Source: Aliidiomarina soli (GTDB lineage Bacteria; Pseudomonadota; Gammaproteobacteria; Enterobacterales; Alteromonadaceae). Taken from it: a DNA stretch of 64,000 nt. Of the stretch, positions 44,384 through 55,870 are shown piece by piece. Within the stretch, counting starts at the first letter, position 1; every line of letters starts with the position of its first letter. Below the pieces are notes generated by a model. It ran no database searches and had not been told where the DNA came from. It saw only the letters and a program-made list of their open reading frames with translations. The stretch is taken from assembly GCF_003986975.1 (NCBI RefSeq), contig NZ_PIPO01000002.1, forward strand, positions 1 through 64,000, written 5' to 3'. The translations under genes and the position numbers were made by a program.

Positions 44384-44896
44384 ATGCGAATCTATATTGT
44401 ATTGCTGCTGTTATCGCTCTCGTTACCACTTAACTCACATGCGAAGCAAATGGGGGTCGACTACTTAGCTGGAGAGTATTCGACGTCGGGAATCCGCATT
44501 GCACTGCAACCGATGGAGCCGCAACAGCTACCGCTTTGGGATCTCAACTGGCACCTTGAAGCCAGTTTCAATCGCTGGCAACAAGACGCCGGCGATGAGC
44601 ATCGGCAAGTCAATGTATTAGCGCTCTCCCCGGTTATTACCCGGCAATTTGCCGCGTTGGCCAACAGACCTGTGTTCTGGGAGTTTGGTATCGGGGTCAG
44701 TCTTCTCGATGAGCGCTTGTTTGCACATAAAAACATGGGCTCCCATTTTCAGTTCGAAGACCGGATCGGGGTCGTGCTGAAAGTGAGCGACGAACATACC
44801 CTGAGTCTGCGCTACATGCACTATTCGAATGCCGGCCTGGCAAGCAATAACCCAGGCATGGACTTTCTCAGCCTTTCCTACCGCCGCGGCTTTTAA
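44384..44896 (+). CDS. Outer-membrane lipid A 3-O-deacylase, PagL family
   Basis: 170 residues with a signal peptide (about 1-20). Eight-stranded beta-barrel pattern; the active-site signature HYSNAGL near residue 147 corresponds to the His-Ser pair of PagL, and a downstream Glu/Asp region and the C-terminal aromatic F (YRRGF) fit an outer-membrane barrel. PagL removes the 3-O-linked acyl chain of lipid A, altering membrane permeability and immune recognition. Monocistronic, with GAGG upstream of the ATG. Confidence 0.87.
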   Translation: MRIYIVLLLLSLSLPLNSHAKQMGVDYLAGEYSTSGIRIALQPMEPQQLPLWDLNWHLEASFNRWQQDAGDEHRQVNVLALSPVITRQFAALANRPVFWEFGIGVSLLDERLFAHKNMGSHFQFEDRIGVVLKVSDEHTLSLRYMHYSNAGLASNNPGMDFLSLSYRRGF

Positions 44897-44988
44897 AGCC
44901 CGCCAGGTCTGCTAAGGTTGAGGCCGGGTCAGACTCAAAACTAAGATGACGATTGCTCCTGAGGGGCGGTCGCCTAACGGAGGATGTA

Positions 44989-45663
44989 ATGAGCAAAGTA
45001 ATGTTAATTACCGGCGCGTCGAGCGGTATCGGCGAAGCAACAGCGCGAGCAGCGGTCAAGGATGGCGTCAAAGTCATTCTGACCGCACGCCGCGAGGAAC
45101 GCCTACAGGCATTGGTCAACGAATTAGGCTCAGAGCATGCCTTCGCCGTCGCCGCCGATATCACTGACTACCAGCAATTAAGTAGAGTAGTCGAGCAAGG
45201 GGTGAACCACTTTGGCCAGCTTGATGCGGTGTTTGCCAATGCCGGCATGGGCGTTAACAGCCCTGGCGTGGAGGCTGGTGAGCCCGACCAGTGGCAGAAG
45301 ATGATCGATATTAATATCAATGCCTTACTCTATACCGCTAAGCTGACCCTGCCGCATTTACGTAAAACCACCGGGCACTTTATTATGACTGGTTCAGCGG
45401 CTGGTCGTCGAACCATTCAAGGCTCGGTGTATGGTGCCACTAAATGGTTCGTACACGGCTTTGCATCGAACCTGGCCGAAGAAATGAAAGAATGGCAGGG
45501 CCGCTGCACCGTTATCGCGCCAGGCATGGTCAACACACCTTTCTTCGATGAGCCAAAACCGGACAAACTCGATGCAAACGATGTCGCCGATGCGGTGTTG
45601 CATGCGCTGAATGCCAACCCCCGCAATTGCGTGCGCGAAATCTTTCTGATGCCAGCCTACTAG
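44989..45663 (+). CDS. Short-chain dehydrogenase/reductase (SDR family)
   Basis: 224 residues from the ATG at 44989 (GGAGG upstream; the frame opens at 44953). Cofactor motif TGASSGIGEA, NAG motif in FANAGMG, catalytic Ser in MTGSAAG, and YGATK. An Arg pair after the second strand (LTARREERL) suggests NADP(H). It resembles the YdfG-like clan, but the substrate is unknown. The following TetR gene is 78 bases downstream. Confidence 0.9.
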   Translation: MSKVMLITGASSGIGEATARAAVKDGVKVILTARREERLQALVNELGSEHAFAVAADITDYQQLSRVVEQGVNHFGQLDAVFANAGMGVNSPGVEAGEPDQWQKMIDININALLYTAKLTLPHLRKTTGHFIMTGSAAGRRTIQGSVYGATKWFVHGFASNLAEEMKEWQGRCTVIAPGMVNTPFFDEPKPDKLDANDVADAVLHALNANPRNCVREIFLMPAY

Positions 45664-45741
45664 GCTGCTACTCACAACCTGATCAGCAAACACCTGAGCC
45701 TTTTCTATACTGATGCTTAGGTTAATGCTGATGAGGTTTAT

Positions 45742-46335
45742 ATGGACAACACGCTAACGCGGGACGCGATTCTGGATGCTGCTCTTAAACTGGGTAACGA
45801 AACCGGCTGGGAGCAGCTCACGCTGTATCAGGTAGCGCGCCAGCTGAATACGTCACTTGCTGTTATCCACGCACAGTTCGCGCAGAAAGACGAACTCGTC
45901 GATGCCTGGCTAGACCGGGCTGACAGAGCCATGTTGCAGAGCTTCCCACAACCAAGGCCTGCCAATCCTACAAGCCCGCTCACCTTGCAACTGAACACCT
46001 TACGACTCGGCAGTGCCATGCAAAGCTGGTTGGATGCATTATCGCCGTACCACAGACTGACTGGTGAAATGCTGCTCTACAAGCTCGAACCCGGGCATAT
46101 TCATCTACAGGCTGCCGGGCTACTGCGCATCAGCCGCACGGTGCAATGGTTTCGCGAAGCAGCAGAGCTCAAAGCCAGTCATCTCCAGCGAATCGGTCAG
46201 GAAGTTGCGCTTACTGGGTTGTTTATAAGGGTATTTATTCACTGGTTGAAAGACACATCACCACAGCAGAGCCGCACCAAAAAGACTCTGCAAAAAGCGC
46301 TTCGCCGGGGGCAACGTGTTCAGCTCTGGAAATAA
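45742..46335 (+). CDS. TetR/AcrR-like transcriptional regulator
   Basis: 197 residues. An N-terminal helix-turn-helix of TetR type (RDAILDAALKLGNETGWEQLTLYQVARQLNTSLAVIHAQFAQKDELVDAWLDRAD, about 6-60) and a helical ligand or dimer domain without recognisable pocket motifs. Lies between an SDR gene and a membrane protein gene on the same strand, which it may control. Confidence 0.82.
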   Translation: MDNTLTRDAILDAALKLGNETGWEQLTLYQVARQLNTSLAVIHAQFAQKDELVDAWLDRADRAMLQSFPQPRPANPTSPLTLQLNTLRLGSAMQSWLDALSPYHRLTGEMLLYKLEPGHIHLQAAGLLRISRTVQWFREAAELKASHLQRIGQEVALTGLFIRVFIHWLKDTSPQQSRTKKTLQKALRRGQRVQLWK

Positions 46336-46338
46336 TCC

Positions 46339-47352
46339 GTGGACCCGTTAACCCACGCAGCGCTGGGTGCTCTTGGCGGCGCGGGAGTGGCAAGGGTGGT
46401 TGACCGGCGTAAAGTGAATGCTGCGACCGGACTCGGTGCCCTGGCCGGGCTTTTCCCCGACATCGATAGTGTTACCTTGCTGTTCAGCCCGCTTTATTAC
46501 CACGCCTACTGGCATGGTACTTACACCCATTCGTTGCTGCTGGCGCCGGCATGGGCGCTGCTGTTTGCGCTTCTTATTCGATGCATACAAAGACACAGCA
46601 AAGGGCCAGCGCTGACGTTTGCTTTGCTGTATTGGCTGGGGCTAACAGGTATTTGTACCCACATTGCTGCAGATCTGCTGACAGCCTGGGATGTTGGCGT
46701 ATTGATGCCGCTGAGTAACGAGCGGGTGTCATTCGGGCTGCTATTTATTGTAGATCCGGTGTTTAGCGCCAGCATCGTGCTGGCGCTGGGCGTGATTTAC
46801 TGGCAGGCCAGACAGCCGAACCCGCGCCTTTTAGTCACCGTTATCACGCTTCTCGGCCCGGTTATCTGGCTCAGCTTTGCTGCTGTGCAGAAACACGCCG
46901 CGCTGAACTATGCCAAGCAATATGCCAGGCAAGCAGCACCGCTTAGCGGACACGCCATGCAAGCCTGGCCGCAGCCATTTTCACTCTATCACTGGAAGTT
47001 ATTACAGAACGCGAACGAGGGGGTGTGGGCCATGGACCTCAGAGTCAGCGATTCAGACCCGCTAGACTGGCCCTTCAACTGGATGCAACAAAGCGCCAAC
47101 GCCTACCTCGCTCGCAACGACGCGGAATGGACATTCCACCCCAGGCAGCCGACCCCTGAGGCCGAGACAGCCTGGCAGCATCCCGACTTTCAGGCAGTAC
47201 GCGATTTTATGAGCTACCCGGCGTACCTCGACGACAACAATGGTTGCCTTTGGTTTACCGACCTGTTGTTCGTGGTGCCGCAGATGCAACCGCCATTTCA
47301 GTACGGTCTGTGTACTCACACTGACGGCTCCACCAGGATCCGCCGTCGTTAA
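46339..47352 (+). CDS. Membrane-bound metal-dependent hydrolase (YdjM-like family)
   Basis: 337 residues. It starts with GTG at 46339, three bases after the TetR stop; no other start fits as well. The N terminus MDPLTHAALGALGG and the segments LFPDID and GTYTHSLLLAP with His and Asp residues are the YdjM/LexA-regulated membrane hydrolase pattern; five hydrophobic segments span about residues 70-190. The C-terminal 140 residues are soluble. Substrate unknown. Confidence 0.85.
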   Translation: MDPLTHAALGALGGAGVARVVDRRKVNAATGLGALAGLFPDIDSVTLLFSPLYYHAYWHGTYTHSLLLAPAWALLFALLIRCIQRHSKGPALTFALLYWLGLTGICTHIAADLLTAWDVGVLMPLSNERVSFGLLFIVDPVFSASIVLALGVIYWQARQPNPRLLVTVITLLGPVIWLSFAAVQKHAALNYAKQYARQAAPLSGHAMQAWPQPFSLYHWKLLQNANEGVWAMDLRVSDSDPLDWPFNWMQQSANAYLARNDAEWTFHPRQPTPEAETAWQHPDFQAVRDFMSYPAYLDDNNGCLWFTDLLFVVPQMQPPFQYGLCTHTDGSTRIRRR

Positions 47353-47362
47353 AACGCATTAA

Positions 47363-47629
47363 CTAGCGTTTTAACGCCAGCATAAACCCCAACACCATCT
47401 GCACTGCAATCATCAGCAGCACCACGGCATACACCAGCGTAGTAATCCCCAGCGCAATCCAGACGCCCCAATGCGCAAAGTTGATCTCAAACCAGGCGCC
47501 GCTTATCCAGCCGAAGGTTCCCTTCGCCAGCAGGTAACTTGGTAAGCCTACAACTACCAGCAGAATGGGATAGAAAATCAGTTTATTGCGAAGCTTCTGT
47601 GCCTCGGTTTCTTCACCACGTCGGTGCAT
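47363..47629 (-). CDS. Small membrane protein of unknown function
   Basis: 88 residues with two hydrophobic helices (about 18-36 and 53-82) and a charged N terminus (MHRRGEETEAQKLRNK). No family recognised. It lies 28 bases after glmS on the same strand, so it may be the last gene of glmU-glmS. It overlaps nothing and its coding pattern is normal, so it is likely real. Confidence 0.65.
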   Translation of the reverse strand: MHRRGEETEAQKLRNKLIFYPILLVVVGLPSYLLAKGTFGWISGAWFEINFAHWGVWIALGITTLVYAVVLLMIAVQMVLGFMLALKR

Positions 47630-47657
47630 CGTTTTTCCTTATTCTACCCTGACTGAA

Positions 47658-49487
47658 CTACTCCACCGTCACCGATTTCGCCAGGTTGCGTGGCTGATCA
47701 ACGTCAGTCCCTTTGATGATTGCCACATAGTAGCTCAGTAGCTGCAATGGCAGGGTATAGATAATCGGTGCAATCAGCTCATCAATGTGGGCCAGGTTGA
47801 TTACCCGCATGCTGTCGTCGCCTTTAAAGTTTGCATCGCGATCAGCAAAGACATACATGATGCCGCCGCGGGCGCGCACTTCTTCAACGTTGGACTTGAG
47901 CTTTTCCAGCAGCTCGTTGTTCGGTGCCACCACGATAACCGGCATGTCGGCATCAATCAGCGCCAGCGGGCCATGTTTCAGTTCGCCTGATGCATAGGCC
48001 TCGGCGTGAATGTAGCTGATTTCTTTTAGCTTAAGTGCACCTTCCATAGCTATCGGGTACTGGTCACCGCGGCCAAGGAAGAGGCTGTGCTCTTTGTCGG
48101 CAAACTCAGGAGCAAGCTTCTCGATATCCTGGGTAATGGCCAGACACTCTTCCAGTTTGGTCGGTAACGCTGACAGTGCCTGCGCGATGCGCGCTTCGGT
48201 TTCAGCTGACATGCCATGGTAACGACCTATGGCGGCTGTCATCATCAGTAAGCCAGCTAGCTGAGTGGTAAACGCTTTGGTTGAGGCAACACCAATTTCG
48301 GCGCCAGCCCGGGTCAGGAAAGCCAGATCCGACTCACGCACCATTGATGATGCAGCGACATTGCACACCGTTAAGCTGGCGGTGTATCCGATTTCTTTCG
48401 CCAGACGCAGCGCGGCCAGGGTATCAGCGGTTTCGCCCGACTGAGAAATAGTCACCAACAAGCTGTTCGGAAAGACATGGGACTTGCGGTAACGGAATTC
48501 CGAGGCGATTTCGACGTTGCAGGACACCCCTGCATATTGCTCAAGCCAATAGCGGGCGACCATGCCGGCATGGTAACTGGTACCACAGGCAATAATCTGC
48601 ACGTGCTGGATGGTTTTGAAAATCTCATCGGCATTGTCGCCAAACGCATCCAGCGCAATTTTACCGTCCAGCACGCGACCTTCTAAGGTATTGCGCACCG
48701 CAAACGGCTGCTCGTGGATTTCTTTGAGCATAAAGTGGCGGTATTCACCTTTACCGCCGGCGTCGTACTGCAGATCCGAGGTAATGGTTTCGCGCTCAAC
48801 AGCGTTGCCTTGCTGATCGAAAATAGCAACGTCATCCCGCGAGACGGCGGCCACGTCGCCTTCTTCGAGGTAAATAAACTTGCGGGTTACAGGTAACAGC
48901 GCCAGCTGGTCGGACGCAACAAAGTTCTCACCAATACCTAGCCCTATGACCAAAGGACTACCAGAGCGAGCGACCACTAACTGACCTGGTTCACGTTCAT
49001 CCATGATCACGGTGCCGTAGGCACCTTCTAACTGACTTACCGCGGTTTGCACTGCTTTTAGTAAGTTAGCTGCTGACTTCAGCTCGTGGTGAACAAGGTG
49101 AGCAATAACTTCGGTATCGGTTTGCGATTCGAATTCATAGCCGAGCGCCTGCAACTTAGTGCGCAGGCTCTCATGGTTTTCGATAATGCCGTTATGGACC
49201 ACCGCCAGTGAACCCGAGGATACATGCGGATGGGCATTGGCTTCTGTAACCCCACCATGGGTTGCCCAGCGGGTGTGGGCAATACCCACATGACCGTTGA
49301 TACCGTCCCGTTCAACCGCATCGGCCAGCTCTTTCACTTTGCCGACCCGGCGCACTTTGGTTAACCCCTGGTCATTCAGCAGCGCCATACCAGCTGAATC
49401 ATAACCACGATACTCAAGACGGCGTAAGCCTTCTAAAAGAATTTCTGCAACACGACGCTCAGCCGTTGCCCCGACAATCCCGCACAT
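47658..49487 (-). CDS. glmS: Glutamine-fructose-6-phosphate aminotransferase GlmS
   Basis: 609 residues, the family length. N-terminal class II glutaminase with catalytic Cys after Met ([13 protein letters not shown]), TRWATHG and [10 protein letters not shown]; two SIS isomerase domains (about 290-425 and 460-600; [44 protein letters not shown]); C-terminal AKSVTVE. Makes glucosamine-6-phosphate for peptidoglycan and LPS. It follows glmU by 15 bases. No glmS riboswitch is visible in the short spacer. Confidence 0.97.
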   Translation of the reverse strand: MCGIVGATAERRVAEILLEGLRRLEYRGYDSAGMALLNDQGLTKVRRVGKVKELADAVERDGINGHVGIAHTRWATHGGVTEANAHPHVSSGSLAVVHNGIIENHESLRTKLQALGYEFESQTDTEVIAHLVHHELKSAANLLKAVQTAVSQLEGAYGTVIMDEREPGQLVVARSGSPLVIGLGIGENFVASDQLALLPVTRKFIYLEEGDVAAVSRDDVAIFDQQGNAVERETITSDLQYDAGGKGEYRHFMLKEIHEQPFAVRNTLEGRVLDGKIALDAFGDNADEIFKTIQHVQIIACGTSYHAGMVARYWLEQYAGVSCNVEIASEFRYRKSHVFPNSLLVTISQSGETADTLAALRLAKEIGYTASLTVCNVAASSMVRESDLAFLTRAGAEIGVASTKAFTTQLAGLLMMTAAIGRYHGMSAETEARIAQALSALPTKLEECLAITQDIEKLAPEFADKEHSLFLGRGDQYPIAMEGALKLKEISYIHAEAYASGELKHGPLALIDADMPVIVVAPNNELLEKLKSNVEEVRARGGIMYVFADRDANFKGDDSMRVINLAHIDELIAPIIYTLPLQLLSYYVAIIKGTDVDQPRNLAKSVTVE

Positions 49488-49502
49488 AATGAATCCTTCT
49501 GC

Positions 49503-50879
49503 TTAATCTGATTTTTTCTGCGGCCGTTTCCAGCCAGTCAGGTTGCGCTGGCGTGCCCGCCCGACAGCAAGCTGATCTGCTTCGACATCCTGAGTCACCA
49601 CAGAGCCAGCCCCGGTCGTAGCACGGTCACCAATCTGGACCGGTGCTACCAACGAACTATTTGAGCCAATAAAAGCCTGTTCACCAATGACGGTGGTGAA
49701 TTTATTCACCCCATCGTAGTTGCAGGTAATAGTGCCGGCGCCGATATTGGCACCAGCGCCAATTTGGGCGTCGCCAAGATAACTTAAATGGCCAGCCTTG
49801 GCACCTTCGCCAAGGTAGGACTTTTTCATTTCGACAAAGTTGCCAACGGCGGCGTCTTTGGCCAGTTCGGCGCCTGGACGCAGACGGGCAAAGGGGCCTG
49901 CCTGGGCATTTTCACCCAGTACCGCGCCTTCAATCACACTGTTGGCTTTAACCCGTGCATGTTTGCCAATGCGACAGTCACGTAACACGCAGTTTGCTTC
50001 GACCACGGCACCTTCAGCCAGATAAACATCACCTTCAAAGACGACATTGACGTCAATCACTACATCATTTTCGATCTCGACGTTGCCGCGTACGTCGATA
50101 CGCGCCGGGTCCATCAGGGTAGCGCCCGCCAGCATCAACTGTTCTGCCTGACGTTTTTGATACGCGCGTTCAAGGGCCGCTAGCTGCACCCGGTTATTAG
50201 CGCCTTCCACGTCACTCGCGCTTTGCGGCTGGCTACTGGCAATCTGCACACCTTCATTGGCCGCCATCGCAACAACATCAGTCAGGTAGTATTCACCCTG
50301 TACATTGTCGTTCGACAACGCACTGAGCCAGCGTTTCAGGTCTTTCCCCTGAGCCGCCATAATCCCCGTGTTTACTTCGGTTACCAGGCGCTGGGCAGGG
50401 GTTGCGTCTTTGTGTTCAATAATGCCGGTAATGGTGCCCTGATCGTCGCGCAGAATACGCCCGTAGCCGGTAGGGTCTGGCAAGGTCACGGTGAGTAATG
50501 CCAGCGCACTGTCGCCTTTCGCTTCGAGCAAGGCTTGCAGACTTTGCTGCTGAATCAATGGCACATCGCCGTATAGAATAAGTACAGTGTCGTCATCTGC
50601 GAGGTGAGGTACCACTTGCTGAACCGCATGGCCGGTACCGAGCTGCTCGGCCTGTTCAACCCAATTAACCGGGTAACCAGCCAACGTTGTCTGCAACTGT
50701 TCAGCGCCATGACCATAGACTAACTGAACCGCTTGTGCGCCTAAACCCTGCGCAGTTTCAATGACATGCGCCACCATCGGCTTGTGGGCGACGGGATGCA
50801 GCACTTTAGGTAGCGCGGAGCGCATACGGGTGCCTTTGCCAGCAGCCAGAATGACTGCATTGAGCTTACTCTGTTCCAT
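49503..50879 (-). CDS. glmU: Bifunctional UDP-GlcNAc synthase GlmU
   Basis: 458 residues. N-terminal uridylyltransferase ([18 protein letters not shown] at the start) and C-terminal left-handed beta-helix acetyltransferase (about 250-450; hexapeptide repeats, [24 protein letters not shown]). It converts glucosamine-1-phosphate to UDP-GlcNAc, the precursor of peptidoglycan and lipid A, and is paired with glmS. In E. coli it directly follows atpC; here two unrelated genes intervene. Confidence 0.97.
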   Translation of the reverse strand: MEQSKLNAVILAAGKGTRMRSALPKVLHPVAHKPMVAHVIETAQGLGAQAVQLVYGHGAEQLQTTLAGYPVNWVEQAEQLGTGHAVQQVVPHLADDDTVLILYGDVPLIQQQSLQALLEAKGDSALALLTVTLPDPTGYGRILRDDQGTITGIIEHKDATPAQRLVTEVNTGIMAAQGKDLKRWLSALSNDNVQGEYYLTDVVAMAANEGVQIASSQPQSASDVEGANNRVQLAALERAYQKRQAEQLMLAGATLMDPARIDVRGNVEIENDVVIDVNVVFEGDVYLAEGAVVEANCVLRDCRIGKHARVKANSVIEGAVLGENAQAGPFARLRPGAELAKDAAVGNFVEMKKSYLGEGAKAGHLSYLGDAQIGAGANIGAGTITCNYDGVNKFTTVIGEQAFIGSNSSLVAPVQIGDRATTGAGSVVTQDVEADQLAVGRARQRNLTGWKRPQKKSD

Positions 50880-50970
50880 TGCTTCAAACCATATCGATAA
50901 AACATACTAGGCGGCTAGTCTACCACTTACTGCGCCGCCCTTAAATTGAAAAGCAGCACAGCAAGGCCAC

Positions 50971-51858
50971 TCAGAGCTTAAGGTTATAGTGACTTAAGAG
51001 GTTGTTTAGCTGCGCATCGTTTCCGTGCTCAGCAGATTTATTGATGCCCCAGAGAAAGCTACTTTCCACCGACGGCCAGGTAACGAGCCCCTTGTTTTCG
51101 CCGACCCTTTTTAATTTGGATTCATTGAGCAGAGCCATCACAAACCACCAGATATCATCGGCGGTTGGCGCCAGCTCAGCAGCCAGTTCAGCGTTAACTG
51201 CATCGGGGTGTAGCGAACCAGGAGGAAACAGCACACCGCCGCCACTGGTAAAAAACAGGTCTTTAGAAGGGCCTTTGCGCTCTGTTTTGGCTTCCCACTT
51301 ACGATACGGTTGGACGGTCCCGTCTGCATAGCGTCGTACAAAGTGAGCGCGCAGCGCTAAAATCTGGTTGTTGTCACCTGTATAGCCGTCGACGAGCTGT
51401 TTCAACCAGTCGGGTCGATAGTAAATATCGTCATCGGCGGTTACATGAAATACATCGGGAAACCTTTGCAGCGCTGGTATCAGCTTTTTATAGGAGCGGG
51501 TGTCTTCGCTTACCCAATGAATAGTTAAGCCAAAGGGCTGCAGATCTAAAACGTGCTGCGGTAAGTGTTGTTTATCTCCCTCAAACAACCACAAATTAAC
51601 CGCGTCTGGTTTTACACTTTGAGTAAGTAGCGACTTTAACGTCAGGTGCAATGTGTCAAAGCGATCAGGAAAAGATGTCAGGTTGATCATCAGCTTCAAC
51701 GGCAGTGGATGAGCCACAGGCTTTTTAGTGTCCCTAGCTTCCCAGGCTTCAGTGATCAGACGCACAGACTGACGCTTAACCCGACTGGCTTCCAGCGAGT
51801 TGTATTTACGCCTTACTCGATAGGCAACGGTTGCCGGTAGTTCTTTTATCCAGTTCAT
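50971..51858 (-). CDS. Putative glycosyltransferase (GT-A-like)
   Basis: 295 residues. LMINLTSFPDRFDTLHLTLKSLLTQSVKPDAVNLWLFEGD resembles the nucleotide-sugar half of GT-A enzymes, and HVTADDDIYYRPDWL near residue 150 holds the DxD-type metal motif. A C-terminal Trp-rich region follows. Bacterial relatives are found in polysaccharide clusters, yet no such cluster is here; the gene sits alone inside the atp-glm block. Donor and acceptor unknown. Confidence 0.75.
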   Translation of the reverse strand: MNWIKELPATVAYRVRRKYNSLEASRVKRQSVRLITEAWEARDTKKPVAHPLPLKLMINLTSFPDRFDTLHLTLKSLLTQSVKPDAVNLWLFEGDKQHLPQHVLDLQPFGLTIHWVSEDTRSYKKLIPALQRFPDVFHVTADDDIYYRPDWLKQLVDGYTGDNNQILALRAHFVRRYADGTVQPYRKWEAKTERKGPSKDLFFTSGGGVLFPPGSLHPDAVNAELAAELAPTADDIWWFVMALLNESKLKRVGENKGLVTWPSVESSFLWGINKSAEHGNDAQLNNLLSHYNLKL

Positions 51859-51993
51859 TCTCTACACATTCTTATAGTTACCCGGGAGTTTTGTCCGCCT
51901 CTAAAATCACATATACTCATATTTGAAGCGGTTTTTATTTACTAAATGTTTCTTTTTCATTTCAAAGACACATTCTAAAAGAAAAAGGACGCC

Positions 51994-52977
51994 ATGACGA
52001 CTCAACATGAGCAAGCCTACCAGCTACTGCTAAAAATTATTCAGCAAGGTTTTCGCGGCCAACGAATCCCTGTCGCTACTCTTATCGAGCTGGCGAGCCG
52101 CTCTGCCGAGTTTACCGATGTCTGGCTAGCCCATGCGCTGGCAAGCTCCGCCTCAGATAAGGAACTCGCTCTGGTGCTCCACTTTGCTGCCGAGCACGAC
52201 CTTGCAGGACTCAATTTGCTTGAGCAGTTTTGGCAGCCTGAAACCGCCACACAGGATGATACTAAGAACTTCAGCACCACGTTGGCAGAGTTTGCAATAC
52301 CCGTCAATCCGCGAGCAGCCCCGTTGTGGAAGGCGCTGACTGAGCCGACTCGATTACTTTCTTCTGATCAGTCGTTAAATGCAGATCTCCGGCAAACCCA
52401 ACTGGCGTTACCCGATGTGTCGCTACGCTACTTGATTGACCATACCCATCGTCAACTTGAGGATGCCTTGTTATACGGCCACAAGAACGAACAGCAGATC
52501 CTGACTGATGTGCGCAATAACAAGCAATTTATCTCAGCGGTACCGGCTACCGATCTGGTGGTGGCGTCTTTAACCCGACTGATGGCAGCCGCCCAGCAGC
52601 AACCTGTTAGCCACAGCGAACCCTTGATTTTTTATCGTTACCAGCAAGGCGAAGAATTCAAATGGCACCACGACTACATTGTCAGTGACGCGCCTACGGT
52701 GCAGGACGAACTGGCAGTATTTGGACAACGGGTGAAAACCAGCGTGCTGTATTTAAATAATGAATTCAGTGGCGGCGCGACCCGGTTCAAACACTGGGAA
52801 CAGGAGGTGAAGCCACCAACGGGCGGCATGGTCACCTTTAACAATACCAATGAAGCAGGCTTGCCAATACCTGCATCGCTGCACTGCGGCAGCCCGGTTG
52901 AAAAGGGCGAGAAGTGGGTCGCAACCCTGTGGAGCCGGCAAAAACCGCATTGGCTGCGCTTAGGCTTGCTCGCTTAA
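51994..52977 (+). CDS. 2OG-Fe(II) oxygenase family protein (prolyl 4-hydroxylase-like)
   Basis: 327 residues. The N-terminal 130 residues are helical, resembling Sel1/TPR-like repeats (LAHALASSASDKELALVLHFAAEHDLAGL). The C-terminal P4Hc-type double-stranded beta helix shows the Fe(II) ligands HxD in WHHDYIV (about residue 227-229), LYLNNEFSGGATRF, and a distal His in SLHCGSPVEKGEKWVATLW with the Lys that binds 2-oxoglutarate. Substrate unknown. Divergent from the glycosyltransferase gene, both inserted between atpC and glmU. Confidence 0.85.
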   Translation: MTTQHEQAYQLLLKIIQQGFRGQRIPVATLIELASRSAEFTDVWLAHALASSASDKELALVLHFAAEHDLAGLNLLEQFWQPETATQDDTKNFSTTLAEFAIPVNPRAAPLWKALTEPTRLLSSDQSLNADLRQTQLALPDVSLRYLIDHTHRQLEDALLYGHKNEQQILTDVRNNKQFISAVPATDLVVASLTRLMAAAQQQPVSHSEPLIFYRYQQGEEFKWHHDYIVSDAPTVQDELAVFGQRVKTSVLYLNNEFSGGATRFKHWEQEVKPPTGGMVTFNNTNEAGLPIPASLHCGSPVEKGEKWVATLWSRQKPHWLRLGLLA

Positions 52978-53021
52978 CCCGATTACTGCTACAAAAAACG
53001 TGCAATAAAAAACGCGCAATA

Positions 53022-53050
53022 AAAAACCCGGCAGCATGGCCGGGTTTTTC
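53022..53050. terminator. Bidirectional terminator between the oxygenase gene and atpC
   Basis: AAACCCGGC (53024-53032), 6-base loop, GCCGGGTTT (53039-53047) with a T run on both strands. It ends the atp operon on the minus strand and the oxygenase gene on the plus strand. Just upstream, a 14-base unit (AAAAAACG-YGCAAT) is repeated twice (about 52993-53020). Confidence 0.88.
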
Positions 53051-53076
53051 GTTACTAGGGTTACTAGCTTAGGCTG

Positions 53077-53505
53077 TTAACCACCTTTGCGACGACGCAG
53101 TTGTTGCAACACGCGTAGCTGTGCCATAGCACGGGCAAGCTCAGCAGCCGCTTCGGCGTAACTCGTGTCGCCTTTGGCATCTGCCATGGCTTCACGGGCA
53201 CGTTTTTCAGCCGCGTTGATTGCTTGCTCGTCCAGATCACCACCACGTACGGCGGTGTCTGAAAGTACCGTGATATGGTCAGGCTGAACTTCCATAAAGC
53301 CACCGGCGATATAGAACAATTCATCATGACCGTCTTCTAAAACCACTCGTACCATGCCGGGCTTTAAGGCGGTTAGTAAAGGCAAGTGACCAGGTAAAAT
53401 ACCCAGCTCACCTTCACTACCTGTCACCGTCATCGATCGCACTTTCTTCGAGAATAGTTTCTCTTCCGCGCTTACGATATCCAGGTGTACTGTATTTACC
53501 GCCAT
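53077..53505 (-). CDS. atpC: ATP synthase epsilon subunit AtpC
   Basis: 142 residues from the ATG at 53505 (GGAGG six bases upstream; a GTG three bases earlier is in frame). N-terminal beta sandwich ([38 protein letters not shown]) and C-terminal helical hairpin that inhibits the rotor. Part of the central stalk. Last gene of atpIBEFHAGDC, followed by a strong terminator. Confidence 0.97.
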   Translation of the reverse strand: MAVNTVHLDIVSAEEKLFSKKVRSMTVTGSEGELGILPGHLPLLTALKPGMVRVVLEDGHDELFYIAGGFMEVQPDHITVLSDTAVRGGDLDEQAINAAEKRAREAMADAKGDTSYAEAAAELARAMAQLRVLQQLRRRKGG

Positions 53506-53523
53506 CACAAACCTCCGGTTCGA

Positions 53524-54927
<1,404 letters not shown>

Positions 54928-54949
54928 TTAAATCTTTAAGACCTTTGCC

Positions 54950-55810
54950 TTATACCGCACCGGCGCCGGATACAATTTCCGAAATCTCTTGCGTGATTGC
55001 TGCCTGACGGGCCTTGTTGTAGACCAGTTGCAGGTCATCAATAAGTTCACCCGCATTGTCAGTTGCAGCTTTCATCGCGACCATTCGTGCCGCCTGCTCA
55101 CTTGCAGTGTTGTCGACGACACCCTGATACACCTGGCTTTCAACGAAGCGCTTCATCAGTGTATTCAAAATGGTTTTAGCGTCCGGCTCGTAGATGTAGT
55201 CCCACGAGTACTCTCGCTTGGCTTCATCACTTTTCGGCAAAGGCAACAGCTGATTGATCACGGGCTCCTGCGTCATGGTGTTAACGAACTTGTTGTACAC
55301 CAAAAACAGGCGGTCAATCGTGCCTTCATCGAATGCTTTTAGCATTACCGCAACGGTTCCAATTACATCATTCACAGATGGTGCATCGCCCAGGTTTGAA
55401 GCCTGTGAGGCTAAGCTACCTGCAATGCGTTTAAAGAAACCAGTTGCTTTACTGCCCACGGCTGCGAAGCTGACTTCAACGCCTTTCTCATCCCATTGCT
55501 GGACATCGCGTAATACGGCTTTGAACTCATTTGCGTTCAAGCCACCACACAGTCCACGGTCGGTTGAGATGACGATGTAACCAACACGCTTAACCTCACG
55601 CTCTTCCAAATAAGGATGCGTAAAATCAAGGTCGCCCTGAGCGATGTGTCCAATCACATTGCGAATGGCATCGGCGTAAGGACGAGACTGCTCCATACGC
55701 TCCTGCGCCCGTTTCATTTTGGACGCAGCAACCATTTCCATTGCGTTGGTGATCTTCTGAGTATTTTTAATACTCCCGATCTTGGTTTTTATCTCTTTAC
55801 CGCCGGCCAT
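54950..55810 (-). CDS. atpG: ATP synthase gamma subunit AtpG
   Basis: 286 residues. Long N- and C-terminal helices of the rotor shaft ([27 protein letters not shown] and [34 protein letters not shown]) around the central Rossmann-like part ([11 protein letters not shown]). Rotor of F1, between atpA and atpD. Confidence 0.98.
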   Translation of the reverse strand: MAGGKEIKTKIGSIKNTQKITNAMEMVAASKMKRAQERMEQSRPYADAIRNVIGHIAQGDLDFTHPYLEEREVKRVGYIVISTDRGLCGGLNANEFKAVLRDVQQWDEKGVEVSFAAVGSKATGFFKRIAGSLASQASNLGDAPSVNDVIGTVAVMLKAFDEGTIDRLFLVYNKFVNTMTQEPVINQLLPLPKSDEAKREYSWDYIYEPDAKTILNTLMKRFVESQVYQGVVDNTASEQAARMVAMKAATDNAGELIDDLQLVYNKARQAAITQEISEIVSGAGAV

Positions 55811-55870
55811 GACTTTTCTCCTGCGATTAAACGACTTTAGCCGCTACGCGTAAACGCAGCGGCTGCTCAA

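Noticed and set aside
47640-47660. A glmS ribozyme/riboswitch or a terminator beside glmS
   Set aside because: The spacers around glmS are too short and show no such fold.
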